The notes beneath the pieces were generated by a model. The model ran no database searches. It saw nothing but the letters and a program-made list of their open reading frames with translations, and was not told the origin of the DNA. Position numbers and translations under genes: made by a program. From Neisseriaceae bacterium (GTDB lineage: Bacteria > Pseudomonadota > Gammaproteobacteria > Burkholderiales > Neisseriaceae), in NCBI GenBank assembly GCA_017518785.1, contig JAFWUA010000140.1, positions 1-8,870 on the forward strand: a DNA stretch of 8,870 nucleotides, read 5' to 3'. Positions 1 to 6,071 of the stretch are shown here, piece by piece (positions within the stretch are counted from its first letter, which is position 1; every line of letters begins with the position of its first letter).

Positions 1-86
1 ATATTTTAATCAAATCATCTCATGGTACAGGTTTATATAAATTAGTTAATTATTTTAAAACATTAAACAAATAGAAATTAACAACA

Positions 87-127
87 CTGCCGGAAAACTA
101 TAAAACTATTAAAAAATTTTCCGGCAG
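87..127. repeat. Perfect 11-bp inverted repeat (hairpin) with AT-rich loop
   Basis: The arms are CTGCCGGAAAA (87-97) and TTTTCCGGCAG (117-127), with a 19-nt AT-rich loop. Neither strand continues into a run of T, so this is not a textbook intrinsic terminator. The arm core CTGCCGGAAA differs at one base from CTGCCTGAAA, the core of one neisserial uptake-sequence dialect. Paired uptake sequences often form hairpins in this family, so a degenerate pair is possible but unproven. The right arm touches the repeat beginning at 125. Positions 1-86 are very AT-rich and hold no gene I can support. Confidence 0.6.
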
Positions 128-198
128 ACTGAAACCTTTGCAAAACTTAATTAGAAACAAAAAAGCAATCTGATGTAGGGTTGGCATTCTTGCTCACC
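126..198 (+). repeat. Copy 1 of a dispersed repeat, ending in a GTAG-preceded REP-like hairpin
   Basis: Positions 126-187 match the reverse complement of 2295-2356 at 55 of 62 positions by hand alignment. At the inner end, GTAG (175-178) directly precedes an imperfect hairpin: 179-186 pairs with 191-198 around a TTCT loop, with one T/C mismatch and one G-T wobble. A GTAG-type tetranucleotide at the foot of an imperfect palindrome is the known layout of REP sequences used by RAYT transposases, and a RAYT gene lies 1.5 kb away. That this hairpin is its substrate is inference. Confidence 0.55.
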
Positions 199-410
199 AA
201 TACGCCGTAAGGCGTAATTTTTTGAATTTTAACTACTTTTATTCAGCCATATCGGACGATTGGTGGGCTGACACTCCCACCCTCGTATTATAACGTTTTA
301 TCCATTAACTTTATTTGTAAGATACTAAAATAAGGTTTGGACAAGTTTTATTTCAGTTGTGCCACCCTTGTGTTATCGAGCACGAGCCGTAAGCCTATAA
401 GACTTTGTCC
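192..410 (+). ncRNA. Candidate bridge RNA of the IS110-family element
   Basis: This non-coding leader precedes the transposase start at 479, where IS110-group elements encode their bridge RNA. Several stems can be drawn by hand. Stem A pairs 192-201 with 259-268 (10 pairs, one G-U). Inside it a 6-bp hairpin (201-206/211-216) carries a GTAA (GNRA) tetraloop. A second stem pairs 309-316 with 328-335. A long stem pairs 339-351 with 397-410 (13 pairs, one bulged T, one G-U); it encloses an internal loop and an inner GUGC/GCAC stem with a 17-nt loop, resembling a guide-bearing loop. An alternative hairpin, GGTGGG/CCCACC (262-267/276-281), competes with stem A. Exact ends, promoter and guide sequences are not determined. 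Confidence 0.45.
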
Positions 411-478
411 ATAATCACCCCGAATGGTATCAAAGCACGGACTTCATTCGTAGCCCGTATTTACATGCTTAGGAGCAC

Positions 479-1566
479 ATGGACAATTTATTTGAGACAA
501 ATTTCGTTGGTATTGACATCGCCAAAGCCAAATTTGATGTTGCCGTGTTGTTATCAAATGGCAAGTTCAAACACAATGTTTTTACAAACGATAATTAATG
601 TTTTAACCTTTATTATCAATGGTTTACTGATTTTGATGGGCAATCTTATTGCCTATTAGAAGCCACTAATGTTTATCATATAGATTTAGCTGATTTTCTG
701 TATGATAAAGGTTTAACCGTTGCGGTTATCAACCCCCAAAGCACTCCAAACTTCGCTAAATCATCTAATTTACGCAGTAAAACCGACAAAGTTGATGCAA
801 AATTGCTGGCTGAATTTGCTTGTTTTCATGCAAGCAAACTGCATACTTATCAACCAAAACCAGCCAATGAGCGGAAATTATTGAATATGATGCGACAATT
901 AGAGCATCTTAAAACCAAAGAAGCACAAGAAAATAAAGTTTATTTTTTACGAAGTAAAAAATCTTTATTTACGTAGTAAATAAAGGAATTGCGAAACAAT
1001 TGGGCTGAAATTTCTGCGAGCGTAAGCGAAGCTAAACGGTGCGATTGGGTATGTTGAAAGATGAGGATTGTAATCAATCAAGTCAGGAGTTGATTGATTA
1101 CTTATCGTTAAAAATCAAAGAATTAGAAAGCAAAATCGCATTGCTTGTCAGGCAAGACAAAGCATTGAACGAGAATTTCAAACGATTAAAAAGCATACCT
1201 GCAATCGGTGATATAACCGCATACTGGTTGCTTGCCTATTTAGCGAGTTGCGGTTTTAAGAACGGCAAAGAAGCGGCGACTTTCTTTGGTTTAACACCGA
1301 TGTCACGACAGTCAGGAAGCAGTGTTTATACGGTTTGCGGTATATCCAAAATCGGACACAGCTATATTCGCAAAGCACTCTATGCTCCTGCAATGAACTT
1401 TGCATTCGGACGATGGAAGAACAGTGTCTATCTACCTTTTGTAGAACGATTATTAGCAAATGGTAAAGCGAAAAAAGTGGTGATTGTGGCATTGATGAGA
1501 AAAATAGTTACCATTGCTTTTGCTGTGCGAAAAACGCAAAAATACTTTGACCTTGCGTTGATCTGA
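479..1566 (+). pseudogene. IS110-family transposase, disrupted (nonsense, insertion and frameshift)
   Basis: The ATG at 479 follows AGGAG at 471-475. The first segment reads VGIDIAKAKFDVAV, then hits an in-frame TAA at 596-598. The same frame continues open to 973 with LLEATN and KTDKVDAKLLAEF, followed by TAG TAA inside a hairpin block at about 938-1037. The C-terminal Transposase_20-like part resumes in another frame (1039-1566; LKSIPAIGD, GLTPMSRQSG, IGHSYIRKALY). Numbering codons from 479, the RuvC-like DEDD residues are D13, E61, D103 and D106. The C-terminal nucleophilic serine of the family is likely the TCA at 1312-1314. All catalytic residues therefore survive, pointing to recent decay. 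These enzymes perform RNA-guided recombination in which bridge RNA pairs with donor and target. The separate C-terminal frame could start at GTG 1039 but would lack the RuvC part. Confidence 0.88.
938..1037. repeat. About 100-bp hairpin-rich insertion inside the transposase pseudogene
   Basis: The block interrupts the conserved reading between ...KTKEAQEN and RLGMLKDED of the transposase. It contains consecutive perfect hairpins: 942-950/954-962 (9 bp, GAA loop), 963-972/976-985 (10 bp, GTA loop), 987-991/997-1001 (5 bp, CGAAA loop) and a 3-bp stem at 1025-1033 with a GAA loop (contains GCGAAGC). Three loops are GNA triloops closed by C-G, a known very stable DNA hairpin type. GTTTA at 938-942 and TAAAC at 1033-1037 are inverted, and TAAA is repeated directly at 934-937 and 1033-1036. 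This suggests a small inserted element, but the exact boundaries are uncertain. Confidence 0.55.
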
Positions 1567-1581
1567 TGAGAAAAGTCAATC

Positions 1582-1614
1582 TTTGCTGACTTTGTTTAAC
1601 TAAAAATCAGCAAA
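1582..1614 (+). other. Stem-loop in the right end of the IS110 element
   Basis: TTTGCTGA (1582-1589) pairs perfectly with TCAGCAAA (1607-1614), with three further A-T pairs possible after one mismatch. It begins 15 bp after the transposase stop and lacks a following T-run, so it is not an evident intrinsic terminator. It may be part of the right-end structure of the element. Confidence 0.45.
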
Positions 1615-1658
1615 TTCCTTGACTTCGCTTATGATATCTACGACGTTACCTTGTATAA

Positions 1659-1686
1659 AATTAGATTTTGCAAAGGTTTCAGCCTG
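1659..1686 (-). repeat. Copy 3 of the dispersed repeat (right inverted repeat of the IS unit)
   Basis: Its reverse complement matches 125-152 at 25 of 28 positions, including the uninterrupted CTGAAACCTTTGCAAAA. It also shares TTTTGCAAA with the third copy near 2337. Positions 1680-1689 read CAGCCTGAAA, which equals the last ten bases of a Kingella-type uptake sequence, but the upstream bases do not fit. It lies 23 bp beyond the RAYT stop, so it could equally be read as the 3' flank of that gene. Confidence 0.6.
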
Positions 1687-1708
1687 AAAAATTAAATCAT
1701 TTGGCGTT

Positions 1709-2239
1709 TTAATCCCAATTTTTCGTCAATAATTCTGCCGAACTTCCCAAATTTTCAGGCAACAATCCCAAACACACATAACGATGAAAAGACGAATATC
1801 GCCAATCGCCAACCATTTTAACATAGCCGTGTTTTACAGGATTTAAATGCACATAATCAATATGTTGATGCAAATCTGCTTCATTACGAATTTCGTGTTC
1901 CCAAAATCGGCGTTGCCAAATGCCTTTTTCTCGGTGTTTGATTTTGCTGTCGCTTCGTGTTTTGACGGCTTTAAAATGATAAGAAAAATAGCGTTTAATC
2001 AACTGCCATCGCAATGAATAATTGCAATCATTCGTCGGTAAAGACCAAACGGCGTGAAGATGCTCTGGCAATACGCAAACCGCAAGCGATTCAAAAGGAT
2101 AATCTTGCTGCCAAACTTTGCGATGGTCTTGTTTGAAATAGTCAATATGCTCAACAAGCAAGCGGCTTTGACGATTGGCTAATGCAAGCGTAAAGAAAAA
2201 TGTTCCGCCTTTTTTTTGCGAACGCCGATAATTATACAT
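1709..2239 (-). CDS. REP-associated tyrosine transposase (RAYT; Y1/IS200-like HUH family)
   Basis: The protein has 176 aa. The HUH-type metal-binding motif lies in VLPEHLHAVW (His60, His62). Family motifs follow: GIWQRRFWEHEIR (about 107-118), then HIDYVHLNPVKHGYV, in which Tyr129 is the likely catalytic tyrosine, and WRYSS (146-150). RAYTs are single-copy relatives of IS200/IS605 transposases. They cleave single-stranded REP palindromes 3' of a GTAG-type tetranucleotide and are thought to spread these repeats. The ATG at 2239 is preceded by AAAGG with 8-nt spacing. Length and motifs look complete, with no internal stop, so it may be active, unlike the neighbouring IS110 gene. A REP-like hairpin sits 49-60 bp upstream of the start (2288-2299). 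Tyr129 as nucleophile is assigned by motif, not by alignment. Confidence 0.88.
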   Translation of the reverse strand: MYNYRRSQKKGGTFFFTLALANRQSRLLVEHIDYFKQDHRKVWQQDYPFESLAVCVLPEHLHAVWSLPTNDCNYSLRWQLIKRYFSYHFKAVKTRSDSKIKHREKGIWQRRFWEHEIRNEADLHQHIDYVHLNPVKHGYVKMVGDWRYSSFHRYVCLGLLPENLGSSAELLTKNWD

Positions 2240-2287
2240 TTAGGGTGCCTTTAAGAATAAAGATAATATTAACATTATTTCAGCACG

Positions 2288-2356
2288 GGCATAAATGCCA
2301 ATCCTATATCAGATTGATTTTTTGTTTCTGATTAAGTTTTGCAAAAGTTTTAGACT
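2288..2356 (-). repeat. Copy 2 of the dispersed repeat, with REP-like hairpin upstream of the RAYT gene
   Basis: Positions 2295-2356 are an inverted copy of 126-187 (55 of 62 identical). At the RAYT-proximal end, GGCAT/ATGCC (2288-2292/2295-2299) forms a perfect short hairpin. On the minus strand it is preceded, after four bases, by ATAG where copy 1 has GTAG. Placement directly upstream of a RAYT gene matches the usual arrangement of RAYT genes and their REPs. Confidence 0.6.
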
Positions 2357-2610
2357 TATGAACATGCGTGAGTTGCGTACCCCAAAAAAGCGGCAGATCT
2401 TTGCGAATGTTATACGCTTTCTACCCACGCCGTTTATGCTATTTTGTTAATCAGTGGCGGAAACTCCTGCAAAACTCTATTTTTCTATTATTCGTCATTT
2501 TGAGAGAAGCTAAAAATATTTACAAAACAATTTGTTAGATTCTTAATTTCACTGTATGAAATGAAGAATGACGAGTTTTGCATGGGTTTATTTATGCCAA
2601 TATTTAAGAT
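2357..2610. other. Non-coding stretch between the RAYT region and the pil terminator
   Basis: No convincing gene is seen. The longest start-to-stop reading noticed is a 30-codon ORF at 2358-2450 (plus) without a clear ribosome binding site. The stretch contains the inverted-repeat-bounded block at 2468-2582. In Neisseria the region downstream of pilQ normally leads to aroK/aroB, and nothing like those is visible here. Confidence 0.5.
2468..2582. repeat. 115-bp block bounded by perfect 10-bp inverted repeats
   Basis: TGCAAAACTC (2468-2477) is the exact reverse complement of GAGTTTTGCA (2573-2582). A second pair lies just inside, CGTCATT (2493-2499) against AATGACG (2567-2573). There is no coding capacity. 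Size and ends fit a MITE-like element or a solo repeat. The TTTTGCA core is shared with the other repeats of this region, which may be coincidence in AT-rich DNA. Confidence 0.45.
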
Positions 2611-2644
2611 AAAAAAACTGCCTATCTTGTCAATAGGCAGTTTT
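2611..2644 (-). terminator. Intrinsic terminator of the pilMNOPQ operon
   Basis: A perfect 12-bp stem (2614-2625/2633-2644, core CTGCCTAT/ATAGGCAG) with a 7-nt loop is followed on the minus strand by seven T (2617-2611). It starts about 30 bp after the pilQ stop codon. On the plus strand only four T follow, so activity in that direction would be weak. Confidence 0.9.
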
Positions 2645-2673
2645 ATATAAAATAACCAAACTCCAATCGATGA

Positions 2674-4884
2674 TTAATAATCCAACGAACCAGTATTCAT
2701 TGTATCAATAATACGTGGTGTTACAAAAATCAACAATTCACGACGTCTGTTGTTGCGGGTAGAATGTTTGAAGAGATTACCAAGCAATGGAATATCCCCA
2801 AGCACAGGTACTTTACCATTATCGTTAGTGTTCTCTTCAACATAGATACCACCAACAACCATAGTACCACCGTTTTCTACCATTGCTGTGGTTTCAACTT
2901 CCTTTTTGGCAATAACAGGATCGCCATTCGGAGTATAACGACTAATTGAGTTTTTCATTACTCTTAGAGTCATAATCACATTGCCATCAGGAGTAATTTG
3001 AGGAGTTACTTTCAAGCCAGTAACAGCCTGTGTCCATTGAATAGAAGTAGCACCACTTGAAGACGCAACTTGATATGGAACATCTTCACCATCAGACAAA
3101 CTTGCTTCTTTACGATCTTGAGTCAATACGCGCGGACTGGAAACCACCTTACCACGGTTATCTTCTTGCATCGCAGAAAGTTCTAAACCAATATAGCCAT
3201 GTGCAGTGGCCCTGTACAAAGACACTAGCGTCGTAGCAGCTGAAACTGGTAAATTAATGTTGGGATTAGTACCCCAATTACGAGAAGTGATGGCACCAGT
3301 ATTCGGATCCCTCTCAATACTAGGCCCCCATTGTAAACCGTCTTTGTCTCCTCCATCAATTCCTGAAGCTAGTGCTGTTTTAGTACGTTCCGTACCCGTT
3401 CCCGTATAGTTATCCATAAGACCAAATCCCCAACGAGTACCTAATTCACGCGAGAAACCTTCATTAGCTTCAACAATGCGTGCCTCAACCATCACTTGAC
3501 GTATCGGAACATCCAACTGAGCAATCAGCTTTTCAAATTTATTCACAACTGACTGAACATCTGTAACGATTAAAGTGTTGGTACCAGCATCAAACATCAC
3601 ACTACCACGAGCACTAAGAATAGTATTACTACCACCTGAAGATGACGACAACCCTCCCTCGACAGATTTCAAAACAGTCCTAAAATCTTCCACACTCTTA
3701 TACTTCAATTGGAAAGTACGAGAAAGCAACGGTCCCATCTCATTAAGCTCACGCTGTCCCTGCATAATTGCTTTATCTTGATTCAGCAATTCCTGGCGTG
3801 GAGCAATATTGATAACACTTCCATTGCGACGCATATCCAAGTTACGTGCTTGCATTACTAAGTCCAGTGCTTGATCCCAAGGAACATCACGTAAATTAAG
3901 TGTCATTTTACCTTGAACGGTATCGCTGGCAACAATATTCATGCCTGACTCTCTTGCGATAATTTGCAATATAGTGCGTACATCCACATCTTGGAAATCC
4001 AAAGTAACACGACCACCTTTAAATGACTTAGGTTTGGGAAGTTCATCTAAAGAATTGAACAAATCACCTTTGGGTGATACACTAACAGTGTATACGCCTG
4101 CATTATCTTTTACAGAATAATCCCAATCCGTGCCATAGTTATTAATGGTGATCCTAGTATTACTGCCCACACGTTGCAAAGCAACTTTGCGAACAGGTGT
4201 AGCAAACTCTGCTACATCATAATTTTTCTGAGCACTAGGGGACAATCGAATATCAGGGAAAACCAAAGTTATAGAACCTTCTGAACGCTCAATTTTTGGC
4301 TCAGAATGTTTAGCAGGCACAGTAAATTCCATCACGCCAGCACCTTTGGCATTTTTGCTGAATTTCATTTCAACATTAACAGGCTGTTTAGAATCGCCTG
4401 CTTTGGCAAATTCATTAATTGCACGTTGATTTTGCTCTTTGCTTACTGATACGTTAACAGGATTGTAACGAGCATCATTTGCACGAGCACTTACAGGAGC
4501 ACCGCTACCATTCAAATGGACCCAAATTTCATTTGGACCCTTACGTTCAACTTGATACTGACCTTTTTTGTTCAAAGCCAATGCCACACGAGTACGAGAA
4601 TCTTGTGAAGCAGCAGATATACCCTTTAACAATGAGTCATTGTATTGTAAGGCATTTTGCTGTACCCCCAAGTTTGTATCAGCAAAATCCAAGGCAACTT
4701 GCGGAGGAGTATCAGTCATAAATCCTTGTGGAACAACAGCCCCACCTTGGAAGTAAATCTTTACAATCTTACGGTTGTTATCAACATTGGTAACTTTGAT
4801 GTCTTGAATGGTACCAGCCCAAGCAGAAGCCATCAATACCGACAAACCCAAACCAGATAATGCTTTCACAGCAACATTTTTCAT
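2674..4884 (-). CDS. pilQ: PilQ, outer-membrane secretin of the type IV pilus
   Basis: PilQ multimerises into the outer-membrane pore through which the pilus passes. The preferred start is ATG 4884 (736 aa): it gives a clean signal peptide (about 1-23, cleavage after SAWA) and has GAGG about 9 nt upstream. A longer reading from 4947 overlaps pilP and is unlikely. Domains by eye are two AMIN-like peptidoglycan-binding regions (about 25-125 and 165-275), the secretin short N-terminal domain (about 290-345), an N1/KH-like domain (about 388-460) and the secretin core (about 575-725). The core carries VSSPRVLT, SDGEDVPY and VPVLGDIPLLGNLF. The linker between the AMIN regions is short and lacks the octapeptide-type basic repeats known in meningococcal PilQ. 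It is the last gene of the operon, 20 nt after pilP and ahead of a strong terminator. Confidence 0.97.
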   Translation of the reverse strand: MKNVAVKALSGLGLSVLMASAWAGTIQDIKVTNVDNNRKIVKIYFQGGAVVPQGFMTDTPPQVALDFADTNLGVQQNALQYNDSLLKGISAASQDSRTRVALALNKKGQYQVERKGPNEIWVHLNGSGAPVSARANDARYNPVNVSVSKEQNQRAINEFAKAGDSKQPVNVEMKFSKNAKGAGVMEFTVPAKHSEPKIERSEGSITLVFPDIRLSPSAQKNYDVAEFATPVRKVALQRVGSNTRITINNYGTDWDYSVKDNAGVYTVSVSPKGDLFNSLDELPKPKSFKGGRVTLDFQDVDVRTILQIIARESGMNIVASDTVQGKMTLNLRDVPWDQALDLVMQARNLDMRRNGSVINIAPRQELLNQDKAIMQGQRELNEMGPLLSRTFQLKYKSVEDFRTVLKSVEGGLSSSSGGSNTILSARGSVMFDAGTNTLIVTDVQSVVNKFEKLIAQLDVPIRQVMVEARIVEANEGFSRELGTRWGFGLMDNYTGTGTERTKTALASGIDGGDKDGLQWGPSIERDPNTGAITSRNWGTNPNINLPVSAATTLVSLYRATAHGYIGLELSAMQEDNRGKVVSSPRVLTQDRKEASLSDGEDVPYQVASSSGATSIQWTQAVTGLKVTPQITPDGNVIMTLRVMKNSISRYTPNGDPVIAKKEVETTAMVENGGTMVVGGIYVEENTNDNGKVPVLGDIPLLGNLFKHSTRNNRRRELLIFVTPRIIDTMNTGSLDY

Positions 4885-4904
4885 AATTTTATACCTCATT
4901 AATT

Positions 4905-5417
4905 TTATTTCATAACAAGCGGAATCTCTGCCGAGCGGTGTAACCATTCGCCTTCGGAATTTTGTACAGTCTCATCAAGGATAATCTCATCTTGACGAAT
5001 CTCCTTAATAACACCAAAGTCTGTGCCCAAATGATTACCCACTTTAACCGTGTAAACATGACCATCTATCTTGACAAAACCAATCCTTTGTCCATTCTTT
5101 TCCCAAGAACCAACATATTCAACACGATCTAGACCAAACCCTTCCAAAATTTCTTTAGGACGATTGAAATCTGGTGCATTAGGTCCTAAATCACTACTAC
5201 GTGCCAAACTCAAACGCGTTCCATCAAAAGCATTCAATCCTGAAAATTCTGGTGGCTCATACGGTTTATAAACGAGAGGTTCCACTGGTTTAGGTTGTTT
5301 ACCTTTTGCCTCGGTAGCAGCAGTTTGTCTTTCCTGATCCATCCAACCATGTAAATCACTATGTGGAGTACAAGCAACCAACACCATTGGCAACATCAAT
5401 AATAAATATTTTTTCAT
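4905..5417 (-). CDS. pilP: PilP, type IV pilus assembly lipoprotein
   Basis: The protein has 170 aa from ATG 5417. GGGAG lies 9 nt upstream of this codon but only 3 nt from an in-frame ATG at 5423, so the downstream start is preferred. The N-terminus is a lipoprotein signal, MKKYLLLMLPMVLVAC, with lipobox LVAC and lipidated Cys16. A proline-rich, probably disordered linker follows (PKPVEPLVYKPYEPPEF). The C-terminal part (about 85-165; YVGSW, IGFVKIDGHVYTVKVGNHLG) matches the compact beta-sandwich PilP domain, which binds the N-terminal domains of PilQ. The flexible N-terminal region contacts the PilN/PilO dimer. PilP thus bridges inner and outer membrane parts of the machine. It lies 20 nt after pilO and 20 nt before pilQ. 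Confidence 0.96.
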   Translation of the reverse strand: MKKYLLLMLPMVLVACTPHSDLHGWMDQERQTAATEAKGKQPKPVEPLVYKPYEPPEFSGLNAFDGTRLSLARSSDLGPNAPDFNRPKEILEGFGLDRVEYVGSWEKNGQRIGFVKIDGHVYTVKVGNHLGTDFGVIKEIRQDEIILDETVQNSEGEWLHRSAEIPLVMK

Positions 5418-5437
5418 AAACATTTACTCCCTTTCAA

Positions 5438-6052
5438 CTACTGTGCTGCATTACCGGCATCAGCAGGTTTTTTGTTACCAACATAATCCTTCGATGCTTT
5501 ATAGGTATTTGCTCTCGCTTCCAATTTTATCTTACCCTGATTGTCAGTAGTAACATTCAAAGCATCCAATACGATGATACGAGACAAACCTCCAACATCT
5601 TTGGCAAACGAAGTGAATTGATCATAACTACCGCTTGTTGAAATAGCATACGGTAGAATTTCAACTGGACCATCTTGTTCAGTTTTCAATGGTCTAGTAG
5701 AAGACATTTGCAAACTATTGTTCGAACCAGCTTGATTCAATTCTTGAATTAGATTTGGAACTTCTGCATCGGTTGGTAATTTTTTAACCAAAATAGCAAA
5801 CGCTTCCTCTAATTGCCTTAACTCCTCTTCCAAAACAGGTAACATTGCTGCTTTTTTTGCCTTTTCAGAATATTCTGGTTTAAGAGTATTTTCTTCTTCA
5901 GCCTTTTTCATGTCCAATTCTTCAAGCTGCTCTTTATACTTATATAAGTATGCAGCTCCTAAAATAACTACAACAATCAAGACTGCCAACAGCAACTTGA
6001 ACCACATAGGTTGCAGGTGCATATCATGTATATCAAATGATTTAGATGCCAT
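5438..6052 (-). CDS. pilO: PilO, type IV pilus inner-membrane alignment protein
   Basis: The protein has 204 aa. It has a short cytoplasmic N-terminus (MASKSFD, as I recall for neisserial PilO), one membrane helix (about 18-37), a charged coiled coil (about 40-93) and a periplasmic ferredoxin-like domain (about 110-190). The stretch LPTDAEVPNLIQELNQAG (92-109) is characteristic of the family. PilO heterodimerises with PilN and binds PilP, setting the periplasmic spacing of the pilus machine. The start at 6052 is supported by GGGAG 7 nt upstream. It sits 19 nt after pilN and 20 nt before pilP, consistent with one transcript. The tail after about residue 190 is hydrophilic and Ala/Lys-rich. Confidence 0.96.
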   Translation of the reverse strand: MASKSFDIHDMHLQPMWFKLLLAVLIVVVILGAAYLYKYKEQLEELDMKKAEEENTLKPEYSEKAKKAAMLPVLEEELRQLEEAFAILVKKLPTDAEVPNLIQELNQAGSNNSLQMSSTRPLKTEQDGPVEILPYAISTSGSYDQFTSFAKDVGGLSRIIVLDALNVTTDNQGKIKLEARANTYKASKDYVGNKKPADAGNAAQ

Positions 6053-6071
6053 ATCTAATCTCCCTTATTCA

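Larger units (their letters stand above)
125..1686 (+). mobile_element. Decayed IS110-family insertion sequence, bounded by near-perfect inverted repeats
   Basis: The unit contains a structured non-coding leader, a broken IS110-family transposase and a short right end. Outer limits are placed at a 28-bp inverted repeat. Positions 125-152 (core CTGAAACCTTTGCAAAA) match the reverse complement of 1659-1686 at 25 of 28 positions by hand count. IS110-family elements normally lack terminal inverted repeats, although the IS1111 branch has subterminal ones. The repeats may therefore belong to the target or to another element, and the true IS ends may lie inside, for example left of about 190 and right of about 1615. 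The core motif resembles, from memory, ends of neisserial IS5-type elements. No target duplication was recognised. Confidence 0.6.

Noticed and set aside
87..127. Intrinsic terminator
   Set aside because: The stem is strong, but neither strand continues with a T-run and no gene is seen ending into it within the window.
405..659. An 84-codon plus-strand ORF over the IS110 leader and transposase start
   Set aside because: It is in a different frame from the recognisable transposase (starting at 479), which overlaps it and matches IS110 motifs.
938..1037. CRISPR array or tRNA from the tandem hairpins
   Set aside because: The stems differ in sequence and there are no repeated units separated by spacers. 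No cloverleaf or conserved tRNA loops can be drawn.
1256..1492. Minus-strand ORF of 78 codons
   Set aside because: It is antisense to the conserved C-terminal transposase domain and shows no motif of its own.
2358..2450. A 30-codon plus-strand ORF (starts MNMRELRTPKK)
   Set aside because: It has no clear Shine-Dalgarno sequence, no recognisable family and sits in repeat-rich DNA. It could be a gene remnant but cannot be supported.
2764..4860. Plus-strand ORFs of 60-80 codons opposite pilQ
   Set aside because: They lie antisense to a well-supported secretin gene, have no family resemblance or consistent ribosome binding sites, and are explained as shadows.
4885..4947. Longer pilQ start at 4947
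   Set aside because: It would overlap the end of pilP and bury the signal peptide. The ATG at 4884 has a proper ribosome binding site and a typical signal sequence.
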